DNA of 64,000 bases from Yersinia alsatica. GTDB taxonomy: Bacteria > Pseudomonadota > Gammaproteobacteria > Enterobacterales > Enterobacteriaceae. The number at the start of each line of letters is the position of its first letter. Within the stretch, counting starts at the first letter, position 1. Under the pieces are notes generated by a model that ran no database searches, was not told the DNA's origin, and saw nothing but the letters and a program-made list of their open reading frames with translations. The stretch is from positions 1-64,000 of the forward strand of contig NZ_CABHWW010000015.1 in assembly GCF_902170305.1 (NCBI RefSeq). The letters run 5' to 3'. The translations under genes and the position numbers were made by a program. Positions 54,612 through 63,208 of the stretch are shown one piece after another.

Positions 54612-54668
54612 TGTGCCTTCTTTCAAGTTGCAGGGGTGTTGACTGCTTTCGTTCACCCGAGTCACTTA
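54612..54668. repeat. Half ERIC element at the yhhM 3' end
   Basis: A second copy in the same orientation: TTCTTTCAAGTTGCAGGGGT, then TTCACCCGAGTCACTTATTT. It stops at the core, where it runs into the yhhM coding sequence and supplies that gene's stop codon. Confidence 0.82.
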
Positions 54669-55051
54669 TTTGTCACGGCTGTGTTGGGCGTGAAATCAAT
54701 ATAACGGGTTCCCTGTAGGCGTAGCGTCCCTTGGGCACCCTGCTCAATACGGTTATATTCCTGTAGCGGTAGTATCATTTTGATTTCACTGTTATTTTTC
54801 GATGCTATCTCACTAAAAACAGGTCGAAAATCAACTTCATAACGCTTTTCTTCGGCAACAATCTCTTCACGCTGACGTGAACGACGATTGGGAGCCAATA
54901 CCTCTCGCTTATTAATGACTTCAACTTGTAAGCTGCGCACCGGTGAGCGGTCGTTTTCCGCCTCCTGCCGTTTTTTCTGCCAATACTGACGGGTTGCCAG
55001 CACGGCAATCAGCACAACTACAGCAATAAATAGCAACGGAGGTCTGTTCAT
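54662..55051 (-). CDS. yhhM: DUF2500 family protein YhhM
   Basis: A 129-residue protein with one N-terminal membrane helix (LLFIAVVVLIAVLATRQYW) and a soluble, probably periplasmic, beta-rich domain, matching E. coli YhhM (119 residues). The function is unknown. Its last two codons and TGA stop are read from the half ERIC repeat. It follows the DUF1820 gene by 32 bases on the same strand. Confidence 0.88.
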   Translation of the reverse strand: MNRPPLLFIAVVVLIAVLATRQYWQKKRQEAENDRSPVRSLQVEVINKREVLAPNRRSRQREEIVAEEKRYEVDFRPVFSEIASKNNSEIKMILPLQEYNRIEQGAQGTLRLQGTRYIDFTPNTAVTNK

Positions 55052-55083
55052 AAAATCTTACGAACCCCACTCAAGAGATAGGT

Positions 55084-55404
55084 TTAAGGTTTATTACCTG
55101 GCAGATAAGGGAAGCTCATCACGTTATTCCCCAGTTCGGAGATCCGAGCACTGCCCTTTTCCGTTACCGCATCAATGCGAATCACAGAATGAAGTGGAAT
55201 ATAGCTACGGTTAACACCAGAAAACTCTGTCTTCAATTTTTCTGTTGATGGATCAACCAGTAATGTGGATTGGCTATCAAAGACAAAATCAGCAATTTCA
55301 ATAAACCCAAACAGGGTACTTGGGCCAACCTCACGGACATAGAGCTGATAATTCTTACCGTTATTAATAAATTGAATACGATAAAGTAATTGTTCATTAG
55401 CCAT
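55084..55404 (-). CDS. DUF1820 family protein
   Basis: A 106-residue soluble protein. LYRIQFINNGKNYQLYVREV, then GFIEIADFVFDSQSTLLVDPSTEKLKTEF and SYIPLHSVIRIDAVTEKGSARI match the DUF1820 family, common in Pseudomonas and other gammaproteobacteria. It is not in the E. coli yhhLMN cluster as I know it. The function is unknown. It may form an operon with yhhM. The 286 bases up to yhhN show no feature I recognise. Confidence 0.85.
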   Translation of the reverse strand: MANEQLLYRIQFINNGKNYQLYVREVGPSTLFGFIEIADFVFDSQSTLLVDPSTEKLKTEFSGVNRSYIPLHSVIRIDAVTEKGSARISELGNNVMSFPYLPGNKP

Positions 55405-55690
55405 GGCGTATTGCCTCTATCCCTTGATTTAACGAACGGAAATCGGCGTTAACATAACATGTGGGCCAAACAAGACCAAGAGCTGTGCCGACCGATTGCT
55501 CAGCTAAACCTGATTATGCGCACTGCTACGCATTAAGTGGCATAAATCATGCAAATCACGTTAGCGTATCTATCACTCTTTGTTTCCATCCCTTACACTT
55601 GAAGGATGTATACTAAAAGTCATTGGCGTTGCGGATTATCATTACAACACAGGTACTTTCATTGAAACCTGTATAGAAAAAGGATAAATA

Positions 55691-56317
55691 ATGAGCTGGC
55701 CATTCCTTGCTGTATTCTTTTCCGGTTGGTTGTTTGTTGATGCAACTTACCGCGGCCCACGTTGGCAACGTTGGGTATTCAAACCCGTCACCTTGTTACT
55801 GTTGCTGTTACTGGCATGGCAAGCACCGATCCTCGGCCCTGCCGGTTATCTGATTGTATTCGGTCTGGTGGCAACGCTGGTTGCAGACGCCTTATTACTG
55901 CTACCCAGTGAGCGCTTACTTTATGCTTTGGGTGCATTCTTCCTCTCTCATTTACTGTATACCATCAGCTTTGCCAGCCAGATGACCTTCACTCTATTCT
56001 GGCCGCTTCCTTTGGTTTTAATTATTGTTGGCGCGCTATTGTTAGCAACAATCTGGAGCAAGTTAGAAGAGATGCGTTGGCCGGTAGTCGCTTTCGTCGG
56101 CATGACATTACTTATGGTGTGGATGGCAGGTGAACAGTACTTTGCTCGTAGTACCGACCTGAGCTTCTCATTGCTGGCAGGTACCGTGCTTTTGCTGGTG
56201 TCACATACTATTTGGTTACTGAATCGCTATCGTTTCTCGTTCCGCGCTTCAGCTGCCGTCGTCGCTGGCTGCTATTTTGTTGGGCACTTCCTGATTGTTC
56301 GGTCGCTGTATCTGTAA
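55691..56317 (+). CDS. yhhN: YhhN family membrane protein (lysoplasmalogenase family)
   Basis: A 208-residue protein with about seven to eight helices over its length, matching the YhhN/TMEM86 family. The animal relative hydrolyses lysoplasmalogen; the bacterial substrate is unknown. Conserved residues include the [32 protein letters not shown] region (near 60-95) and [12 protein letters not shown] at the end. It lies next to zntA as in E. coli. Confidence 0.9.
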   Translation: MSWPFLAVFFSGWLFVDATYRGPRWQRWVFKPVTLLLLLLLAWQAPILGPAGYLIVFGLVATLVADALLLLPSERLLYALGAFFLSHLLYTISFASQMTFTLFWPLPLVLIIVGALLLATIWSKLEEMRWPVVAFVGMTLLMVWMAGEQYFARSTDLSFSLLAGTVLLLVSHTIWLLNRYRFSFRASAAVVAGCYFVGHFLIVRSLYL

Positions 56318-56377
56318 TTAACCCATTACAGTACAAAGCAATTTAGCAACATACTGATTTATAAAGTTACTGAGACA

Positions 56378-56397
56378 CAGCCCCAAGGATGGGGCTG
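56378..56397 (+). terminator. Hairpin after yhhN
   Basis: CAGCCCC-AAGGAT-GGGGCTG, a 7-bp stem about 60 bases after the yhhN stop. GAATATTT follows; the T tract is poor. Confidence 0.5.
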
Positions 56398-56482
56398 GAA
56401 TATTTGGCGCAAGATGTGCTCCCTTCCGTTATACCCTCATCGCCGACTAGCCTCCGTTTAGTAATTATTCTCATTTAGCCTC

Positions 56483-56514
56483 TTGACTCTGGAGTTGACT
56501 CTAAGGTGTAGAGT
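56483..56514 (+). promoter_or_regulatory. zntA promoter with ZntR operator
   Basis: -35 TTGACT (56483-56488) and -10 TAGAGT (56509-56514) are 20 bases apart. This long spacing is typical of MerR-family promoters. The spacer holds ACTCTGGAGTTGACTCTAAG, close to the E. coli ZntR site ACTCTGGAGTCGACTCCAGA. Confidence 0.9.
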
Positions 56515-56568
56515 GCAAGCATACTGGCTAAATCCAGTATCTCTTTTACATTTTGTCCAGGAGGCATC

Positions 56569-58893
56569 ATGCATTCACATTCTGAACATCGGAATTCAAC
56601 TGATACACATAGCCACTGTGGCTGTGGTCAAACCCATGCGAAAAAACAAACGGGTTGCAGTAGCCAACAAGCCACCAAAACCGGTAATGACAGTACAAAT
56701 TCAGTGAGTGAGCATTCACATCACGAAGGGGGTTGCTGTAGTCAGAGCCATGCCGATGAGGGTGATGACGAAAGTGACATACTTGCGGCAACGCTACCTT
56801 CAGGAAGCCAGCGCTTTAGCTGGCAAGTCAAAGGGATGGATTGCCCAAGTTGCGCCCGCAAGATTGAAAATGCAGTCAGTAGTTTGATTGGCATTGAAAA
56901 TGTAAAAGTCCTCTTCGCGACGGAAAAATTGGTGGTTGATGCCAGCTCGGATATTCGCCCCCAAGTGCAAAGTGCCGTCATGAAAGCTGGTTTTAGTCTG
57001 ATAGATACTCAATCAGCTGTGACGAACCCAGCGCCAGAAACACGCTTTAGTGAATATCTACCAATTGCATTATTAACCACGCTGATGCTTATCAGCTGGG
57101 GGATCTCGTTATTTAGCACTGAGCTGAGTGAATTTGCTTTCACCGCGACAACCATTGTCGGGTTGATTCCTATCGTAACTAAAGCCTGGAAACTCATTCG
57201 CTCAGGCACACCTTTTGCCATTGAAACCTTGATGAGCGTGGCCGCTATCGGGGCAATGTTTATTGGCGCAACAGCTGAAGCTGCCATGGTGCTGCTGCTG
57301 TTTATGATTGGTGAATTACTCGAATCCTATGCTGCAAACCGCGCGCGCCGAGGAGTCACTGCACTGATGGCGCTGGTGCCGGAAGAAGCGCTGCTGTTGA
57401 AGGATGGGGAACGCAGACCAGTTCCTGTCGCCAACTTGCGCCCCGGCGATATCATTGAAATCGCGCCGGGTGGCCGCCTGCCCGCAGACGCAGAATTAAT
57501 CACCGCATTTGCCAGTTTTGATGAAAGCGCCCTCACCGGAGAATCTATTCCTGTTGAGCGCCAACAAGGCGAGAAAGTTGCTGCGGGAAGTTTATCGGTC
57601 GATCGCGCCACTGAAATGCGCGTTATTTCGGAGCCGGGAAACAATGCCATCGACCGTATTTTACAACTGATTGAATTAGCAGAAGAACGGCGTGCGCCTA
57701 TTGAGCGCTTTATTGACCGTTTCAGTCGAATTTATACTCCGGCAATTATGTTTCTCTCGGCGCTGGTGATGTTGGTTCCACCTTTGGCGTTCGCCGAGCC
57801 TTGGGAGACCTGGATTTACCGTGGCCTGACACTATTGCTCATTGGTTGCCCATGCGCACTGGTTATTTCCACACCGGCGGCGATTACCTCGGCATTAGCG
57901 GCGGCAACTCGCCGTGGGGCATTGATTAAAGGGGGCGCGGCATTAGAGCAACTTGGCCGAATTCAAACCGTCGCCTTCGACAAAACTGGCACTCTCACTG
58001 AGGGTAAACCGAAAGTTACCGATATCCTGCCCGCATCTGGCGTGAGTGAAAGTCGCCTGTTAGCCATGGCCGCAGCGGTCGAGGCTGGGTCACATCACCC
58101 ATTGGCTATCGCTATTATGCAATCAGCTAAACAGGGTAGCACGCAAATGCTACCGCTAGCGGAAGATCGCCGAGCCCTGGCAGGGGTGGGCGTTGAAGGT
58201 GTGGTTAACGGCCTAATTGTTCGCGTCAGCGCGCCAGGGAAAATATCACCGGCATTATTGACTGCCGAGTGGCAAGCTCAGCTCGATCTGTTGGAAAGCA
58301 GCGGTAAAACCGCGGTCGCGGTGCTGGAAGATGAGAAACTCATCGGCTTATTGGCACTGCGAGACACTTTACGTGCCGATGCCAAACAAGCTATTGATTC
58401 GCTGAAAACGTTAGGTATTCAAGGTGTCATGCTCACTGGCGATAACCCACGAGCCGCAGCGGCAATTGCCAGTGAATTGGGGATTGATTACCGCGCCGGA
58501 TTGCTGCCCGCCGATAAAGTACAAGCGGTTATGGCACTCAATGAGGCGCAACCAACCCTGATGGTTGGCGACGGTATTAATGATGCTCCGGCCATGAAAG
58601 CCGCCAGCATTGGTATTGCCATGGGTAGCGGCACGGATGTCGCCTTGGAAACCGCCGACGCCGCACTGACCCATAATCGGCTTACCGGACTGGCCGAAAT
58701 CATTCTGCTATCACGAGCAGCTAACGCTAATATTCGCCAAAATATTACTATTGCCCTAGGGCTAAAAGGGATTTTTCTGGTGACCACATTGCTCGGCTTA
58801 ACCGGTTTGTGGCTAGCGGTATTAGCTGATTCCGGTGCTACCGCCTTGGTCACCGCCAATGCCTTGAGGTTACTGCGCAAAAGAGAGGTTTGA
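56569..58893 (+). CDS. zntA: Zn(II)/Cd(II)/Pb(II) P-type ATPase ZntA
   Basis: ZntA exports zinc, cadmium and lead. The 774-residue P1B-ATPase has a heavy-metal domain with GMDCPSCARK (Cys92 and Cys95), membrane motif CPC (427-429), phosphorylation site DKTGTLT (Asp471) and GDGINDAP (667-674). It is longer than E. coli ZntA (732) because residues 1-70 form a His- and Cys-rich extension (HSHCGCGQTH, HSHHEGGCC). A ZntR-type promoter lies upstream, so it should be induced by excess zinc. The intrinsic terminator reaches into tusA. Confidence 0.97.
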   Translation: MHSHSEHRNSTDTHSHCGCGQTHAKKQTGCSSQQATKTGNDSTNSVSEHSHHEGGCCSQSHADEGDDESDILAATLPSGSQRFSWQVKGMDCPSCARKIENAVSSLIGIENVKVLFATEKLVVDASSDIRPQVQSAVMKAGFSLIDTQSAVTNPAPETRFSEYLPIALLTTLMLISWGISLFSTELSEFAFTATTIVGLIPIVTKAWKLIRSGTPFAIETLMSVAAIGAMFIGATAEAAMVLLLFMIGELLESYAANRARRGVTALMALVPEEALLLKDGERRPVPVANLRPGDIIEIAPGGRLPADAELITAFASFDESALTGESIPVERQQGEKVAAGSLSVDRATEMRVISEPGNNAIDRILQLIELAEERRAPIERFIDRFSRIYTPAIMFLSALVMLVPPLAFAEPWETWIYRGLTLLLIGCPCALVISTPAAITSALAAATRRGALIKGGAALEQLGRIQTVAFDKTGTLTEGKPKVTDILPASGVSESRLLAMAAAVEAGSHHPLAIAIMQSAKQGSTQMLPLAEDRRALAGVGVEGVVNGLIVRVSAPGKISPALLTAEWQAQLDLLESSGKTAVAVLEDEKLIGLLALRDTLRADAKQAIDSLKTLGIQGVMLTGDNPRAAAAIASELGIDYRAGLLPADKVQAVMALNEAQPTLMVGDGINDAPAMKAASIGIAMGSGTDVALETADAALTHNRLTGLAEIILLSRAANANIRQNITIALGLKGIFLVTTLLGLTGLWLAVLADSGATALVTANALRLLRKREV

Positions 58894-58899
58894 GTCTCA

Positions 58900-58939
58900 G
58901 GGCAAAAGCGGCGGATTACTCGGCTTTTGCCCCTTTTTT
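58900..58939 (+). terminator. Intrinsic terminator of zntA, within the 3' end of tusA
   Basis: GGGCAAAAGC (58900-58909), a 13-base loop and GCTTTTGCCC (58923-58932), then TTTTTT. The second arm is part of tusA coding sequence (reads GGGGCAAAAGCC in tusA). Confidence 0.85.
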
Positions 58940-59170
58940 AACCAGATACCGATAGGGAGTCTGTGTGGTGTCTTGCGCCAGCAACTGGTGATCCATAAAG
59001 CGACAAAAACCGGGGATATCACGAGTGGTGGCGGGGTCGTCAGCAATAATTAGCAGCGTTTGGCCATCTTCCATATGCCGGACAGTTTTACGCACCATCA
59101 TCACTGGCTCCGGGCAGCGCAATCCCAATGCATCAAGGGTTTTATCCGGATTGGCAAAAATATCGGTCAT
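58916..59170 (-). CDS. tusA: Sulfur carrier TusA
   Basis: TusA accepts sulfur from IscS as a persulfide on Cys19 (in [17 protein letters not shown]) and passes it to TusBCD for tRNA 2-thiouridine synthesis. The start at 59170 gives 84 residues, near E. coli (81). A longer in-frame form to 59242 is not supported. It is convergent with zntA, whose terminator overlaps its last codons. Confidence 0.96.
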   Translation of the reverse strand: MTDIFANPDKTLDALGLRCPEPVMMVRKTVRHMEDGQTLLIIADDPATTRDIPGFCRFMDHQLLAQDTTQTPYRYLVKKGAKAE

Positions 59171-59245
59171 TACGGTTCTCTTGTCAGTCAGTAGCAATAT
59201 AAAAGAGGTTCGATAGTTTACTCTGCTGTTTTTCAGGTGCAAGCC

Positions 59246-59301
59246 GCGCTAACGTTTGCGTTAAAATTAACCATTGCATTCGTTGCGCAAACGCGTATTA
59301 T
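59246..59301 (+). promoter_or_regulatory. yhhQ promoter with possible PurR boxes
   Basis: -35 TTGCAT (59274-59279), 16-base spacer, -10 TATTAT (59296-59301). GCGCTAACGTTTGCGT (59246-59261) matches the PurR consensus ACGCAAACGTTTTCGT at 13 of 16 positions. A weaker copy, GCGCAAACGCGTATTA (59285-59300), sits inside the promoter. I recall yhhQ as a predicted PurR target in enterobacteria. Confidence 0.5.
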
Positions 59302-59373
59302 GCCGCGCGTCGCAGAAATTGCGGCACATTCTGTTTGGGTTCCCTCACCCCAATAACCAAAAAGGTCACATTT

Positions 59374-60054
59374 ATGTTTTCGTTTACTGCCCAACAGCGG
59401 ATGACCGCTTTGGTATGGCTGTCGCTATTCCATATTGTCATCATTACCTCCAGTAACTATCTGGTGCAATTACCGATCGCTATCTTCGGTTTTCACACCA
59501 CTTGGGGGGCTTTTACCTTTCCGTTTATCTTCTTAGCCACTGACCTAACAGTGCGAATTTTTGGTGCCCCTCTGGCGCGCCGGATTATTTTGTCGGTCAT
59601 GGTGCCTGCGCTGCTCATTTCGTACCTTATTTCAGCCCTGTTTTATCAGGGAAGTTGGCAAGGATTCCCGGCGTTAACCAGCTTTAATTTGGTTGTGGCG
59701 CGCATTGCAGTGGCTAGCTTTATGGCCTATGTGCTTGGACAAATTCTTGATGTTCAAGTATTTAACCGCCTACGTCAGCGCAGTGCTTGGTGGGTCGCCC
59801 CGACTGCGGCGATGTTCTTCGGCAATATCAGTGACACCATGGCGTTCTTCTTTATTGCGTTCTATCGCAGCACTGACCCGTTTATGGCGGCAAACTGGGT
59901 GGAAATCGCCTTAGTAGATTATAGCTTCAAGCTACTGATCTGCATGTTATTCTTCCTGCCAGCCTATGGCGTGATGCTCAATGTGTTACTGAAATATTTT
60001 GCCCGGAAAACCAGTCAGCAAGCGCTAAATCAGATGAGTCCCGCTGAACAATAG
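59374..60054 (+). CDS. yhhQ: Queuosine precursor transporter YhhQ
   Basis: A 226-residue, six-helix membrane protein matching E. coli YhhQ (221 residues), which imports preQ0 and preQ1 for queuosine tRNA modification. Conserved stretches are HIVIITSSNYLVQLPI, TWGAFTFPFIFLATDLTVRIFGAPLARR and GNISDTMAFFFIAFYRS. I chose the ATG at 59374; an in-frame start at 59335 would lengthen the N-terminus without family support. Confidence 0.94.
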   Translation: MFSFTAQQRMTALVWLSLFHIVIITSSNYLVQLPIAIFGFHTTWGAFTFPFIFLATDLTVRIFGAPLARRIILSVMVPALLISYLISALFYQGSWQGFPALTSFNLVVARIAVASFMAYVLGQILDVQVFNRLRQRSAWWVAPTAAMFFGNISDTMAFFFIAFYRSTDPFMAANWVEIALVDYSFKLLICMLFFLPAYGVMLNVLLKYFARKTSQQALNQMSPAEQ

Positions 60055-60114
60055 ATTGCTTTTGGCGTCTGAATAAGGTGCGATAAGACGATTAATCATC
60101 AATAAGGGATTCTC

Positions 60115-60639
60115 ATGCATAAAATAACCAAGTTTCTCGCCGTCGGCCTGCTAGTTGCCGGATTAAGTGCCTGTGATGGTAACAGCAATAACAATGTAGG
60201 CCAGCCAGTCAGTCTGTTGGAAGGCAAAGTTGCTTTTAGCTTGCCAGCTGATTTATCAGACCAAAGCGGGAAAATGGGCAACCAAGCTAACAATATGCAC
60301 GTTTATGCCAATAAAACTGGCGATAAAGCGGTTATCGTGATTTTAGGTGATAACACCGATGAAGGTTTGGATGTCCTGACTGAGCGCCTGGCTGAACAGC
60401 AGCGCGCCCGCGATGCCAATCTTCAGGTTGTGACGAATAAAGCGATTAAAGTTGATGGACAACCCTTCCAGCAACTGGACAGCATTATTACCAGTGGTGG
60501 TGATAAAGCCTATTCATCAGTATTGATGGGGAAGGTTGATAATCATTTGATAACAATGCAAATTACGCTGCCAGCTGAGAACCAGCAACAAGCGCAAACT
60601 GAAGCAGAGTCCATCATCAGTACCTTGAAACTGAAATAA
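60115..60639 (+). CDS. dcrB: Lipoprotein DcrB
   Basis: A 174-residue lipoprotein: the lipobox LSAC places the acylated Cys at 20. The rest is a soluble domain of the PsbP-like DcrB family. E. coli DcrB is a periplasmic inner-membrane lipoprotein needed for infection by phage C1 and linked to lipoprotein maturation. It follows yhhQ by 60 bases, as in E. coli. A hairpin follows. Confidence 0.92.
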   Translation: MHKITKFLAVGLLVAGLSACDGNSNNNVGQPVSLLEGKVAFSLPADLSDQSGKMGNQANNMHVYANKTGDKAVIVILGDNTDEGLDVLTERLAEQQRARDANLQVVTNKAIKVDGQPFQQLDSIITSGGDKAYSSVLMGKVDNHLITMQITLPAENQQQAQTEAESIISTLKLK

Positions 60640-60650
60640 TCGACCTCAAT

Positions 60651-60673
60651 AGCGCGCGGCTAAACCGCGCGCT
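60651..60673. terminator. Hairpin between dcrB and glpC
   Basis: AGCGCGCGG-CTAAA-CCGCGCGCT, a perfect 9-bp GC stem between convergent genes. No T tract follows on the plus strand; on the minus strand ATTGAGGTCG follows. Confidence 0.55.
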
Positions 60674-60680
60674 GTCTGCA

Positions 60681-61937
60681 TCATCCGATAAGGGATTGTG
60701 CCAGCAACGTAATCGGATGCTCACATTTCTTACTCGTCGACATCTCAATCTGCCATTTGCAGGTTTCGCAGTCGGTAATCACCAGATCAACACCACTCTC
60801 CTCAATCTGCTGGAATAATGTTGCCCCAATTCCTTGAGCTGTTGCGTAGTTCTCTGATTTAAAACCATAAGTCCCAGCAATCCCGCAACATTGGGAATCT
60901 AAGACCACCAGCTCAATACCTGGAATACGCTGCAACAATGCCAAGGTATAAGCCGTCCAACCCATTTTCTCCATATGGCAAGGAGTGTGATAAGCAATGC
61001 GCAATGGTTTGTTTTCTTTAGAGAATAAAGGTTTTAGCGGTAACTCTCGTCCTTGATCCAATAAGCGGTAAATGTAGCGAGTCGCCAGTTCTACTCTGTC
61101 ACGCACTGGGGCAGTATCCACATCCAACAAATGTGGATACTCATCTCTCAAGGTAAAAGTACAGCTTGAAGAGGTGGCTACCACCGGGATATCCCGACCA
61201 ATTACCGCATCAGTCAGTGACTCAAGATTCACTCGCGCCTGTTTTTTTGCCTGCTCGATAAATCCATTCGCAATCAGCGGCACACCACAGCATTTTTCCC
61301 GCTTAAGTAATTGGACACCAATGTTCATCGCGTTGAATACGCTGACTAAATCCTTGCCTAGCTGCGGATGGTTATAGTTAACAAAGCAACCATGGAAAAA
61401 GGCTACTTGTTCAGCATATTGCTGCTGTTTTTGCGCTTGTTTGTGATACCAGCGGCGGAAGGTGCCAAATGAGTATTTAGGTAATTCGCGCCGATGGTCA
61501 ATTTTCAGTGCTTTATCCAGCAAGACCCGCACCGGTTTTAAACCCGTAACCGCATTAATCACCGGGGCAAAAGGTGTCGATAACGTGCCCATGATGTCGG
61601 TATGGCTGAGAATAGCATCGCGCAGTTTGGGTTTGTGGCTGCTGTAACTGGCTTTCGCGCGCTGGATGATGTCACCGATTTTCACATCTGACGGGCATGC
61701 TACTTCGCAGCGTTTGCAGTTAGTGCAGTATTTCAAGGCATCGTCATACAGTGCCGGATCTTTCAGGCGCAGACGCTCACCATCAGGACCGGCCTGTTTT
61801 GGCCCCGGATAAAGCGGATTAACCTTGGCTACCGGGCAATAAGTGGTGCAAACCGTACATTTTATGCAGCTTTCAAAACTGTTATCACGTGCCAAATGCT
61901 TATCCTGAATGTCTCCGTCCTGTGGTAACCATGTCAT
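60681..61937 (-). CDS. glpC: Anaerobic glycerol-3-phosphate dehydrogenase subunit C
   Basis: GlpC is the iron-sulfur, membrane-anchoring subunit that passes electrons from GlpAB to menaquinone. The 418 residues show two 4Fe-4S motifs (CIKCTVCTTYCPVAK near 24 and CTNCKRCEVACPSD near 71) and two cysteine-rich CCG motifs (CCGVPLIANG, CCGIAGTYGF), as in heterodisulfide-reductase-like proteins. It is the last gene of glpABC and overlaps glpB by four bases. Confidence 0.96.
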   Translation of the reverse strand: MTWLPQDGDIQDKHLARDNSFESCIKCTVCTTYCPVAKVNPLYPGPKQAGPDGERLRLKDPALYDDALKYCTNCKRCEVACPSDVKIGDIIQRAKASYSSHKPKLRDAILSHTDIMGTLSTPFAPVINAVTGLKPVRVLLDKALKIDHRRELPKYSFGTFRRWYHKQAQKQQQYAEQVAFFHGCFVNYNHPQLGKDLVSVFNAMNIGVQLLKREKCCGVPLIANGFIEQAKKQARVNLESLTDAVIGRDIPVVATSSSCTFTLRDEYPHLLDVDTAPVRDRVELATRYIYRLLDQGRELPLKPLFSKENKPLRIAYHTPCHMEKMGWTAYTLALLQRIPGIELVVLDSQCCGIAGTYGFKSENYATAQGIGATLFQQIEESGVDLVITDCETCKWQIEMSTSKKCEHPITLLAQSLIG

Positions 61938-63208
61938 AGTGTCACCTCCATAGCGCTGACAATTTGCTCTGCAACGAACAGGGCGCTGGTCAGAGAAACT
62001 CCGGCCCCGCAGCCTTGTTGCAGCGGATCGTAACCACCCAGTACTGCGCCAATAACATGCAAATTATCCAGTGCAATGCCGCCACGTAGCGCCCGGAGTC
62101 GGTTATCGGTATTCACGCCAAACTGCAAATAAGGTTGTGGCGCAAACATATTGCTGTGGCTCCAATCGGCACGGTTTGGCAGCGATAAAATATCCAGATC
62201 CAATATGGGCTCATAGACATGCTCAAAGGTCGCCACCAACCCATTACTGAAGAAGCTGCCACTGGCCAGAACCATCTGGGCAGCACGCAATGGAATATCC
62301 CCGTGGTTACGGCTATAAAGTCCGGTAATTCGGTTCCCCACCAGTTCGGCACGTAATACCGCATCCCCCGGCATCACAATGCCGCCAAGTTGCTGAAAAC
62401 GCTGGCGCAGGGCTTGATGCAGGCGCATACCAAGTAACGACGGTGGTAATGTCGGTAGCAGTTGAATGGGTTTACCCACGGCGGCTCGTAGCGCTTCCAG
62501 TGGCGCTGACTCATCCAGACCAATACAGGCAGGCAGTAAAATCATTTCCGCCGCGGATGACAAACGCGCTAACTCGTCGGCCAGCGGTTGCAGATTTTCT
62601 GGTTGGTCCAATACGCGGGCAATGTTTACCGCACGGAATTCACTGGGGTTATCCCGCAGGCGATCCAATGCAGGCAGATGCAGATAGTCCGGAGTGGCCT
62701 CGACACCTTGCTCTTGCAAGGCACTGGCGACCATTTGTGGCTGAAAATCGAGGAACCCCTCAATACCAATCACCGCGACGTTGTGCCATGGCAGTGGGCC
62801 TTCCAGTGGTGCAACCGGGATATCCACCGGGCTGAGCCAGGTGGGGCGGCAACTGCCCAATGGGGTAAGGCGTAAATGATTTTTAGCCGCACTGCCAACC
62901 AGCTCCAGACCACATCGTTGTAATAGGGATTCCGCTTGTTGCGCCAGTTCCCCCACCTGCCCGATTTGCCCCATCTTGCTGTAAGGATGTTCGGGCGCTA
63001 ATTCAACTAATGCTTCAAGCGCGCTGAGGGGTTGGCTAACCGCCCGCCCGTCCGGTAATTTTGCCAATAGATCCAAGGAACCGGAGGAAAAATGCAGCGC
63101 ATTTTGACCGGCGCTGACGATGGCACAATATTTACCTTGCTCAGCCAGACGAATACCGCAGGCCAGCCCCGCTAACCCACCACCGATGATAATCACATCA
63201 AATTTCAT
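61934..63208 (-). CDS. glpB: Anaerobic glycerol-3-phosphate dehydrogenase subunit B
   Basis: GlpB is the flavoprotein partner of GlpA. The 424 residues begin MKFDVIIIGGGLAGLACGIRLAEQGK with the FAD-binding GGGLAG loop. The C-terminal part contains NLHVIGAVLGGYDPLQQGCGAGVSL. The start at 63208 overlaps the end of glpA by 11 bases; the in-frame extension to 63307 lies entirely inside glpA and is rejected. Confidence 0.96.
   Translation of the reverse strand: MKFDVIIIGGGLAGLACGIRLAEQGKYCAIVSAGQNALHFSSGSLDLLAKLPDGRAVSQPLSALEALVELAPEHPYSKMGQIGQVGELAQQAESLLQRCGLELVGSAAKNHLRLTPLGSCRPTWLSPVDIPVAPLEGPLPWHNVAVIGIEGFLDFQPQMVASALQEQGVEATPDYLHLPALDRLRDNPSEFRAVNIARVLDQPENLQPLADELARLSSAAEMILLPACIGLDESAPLEALRAAVGKPIQLLPTLPPSLLGMRLHQALRQRFQQLGGIVMPGDAVLRAELVGNRITGLYSRNHGDIPLRAAQMVLASGSFFSNGLVATFEHVYEPILDLDILSLPNRADWSHSNMFAPQPYLQFGVNTDNRLRALRGGIALDNLHVIGAVLGGYDPLQQGCGAGVSLTSALFVAEQIVSAMEVTL

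Noticed and set aside
59240-59373. preQ1 riboswitch upstream of yhhQ
   Set aside because: The leader does not show a convincing preQ1 aptamer. PurR-like boxes and a sigma-70 promoter explain the conserved-looking bases better.
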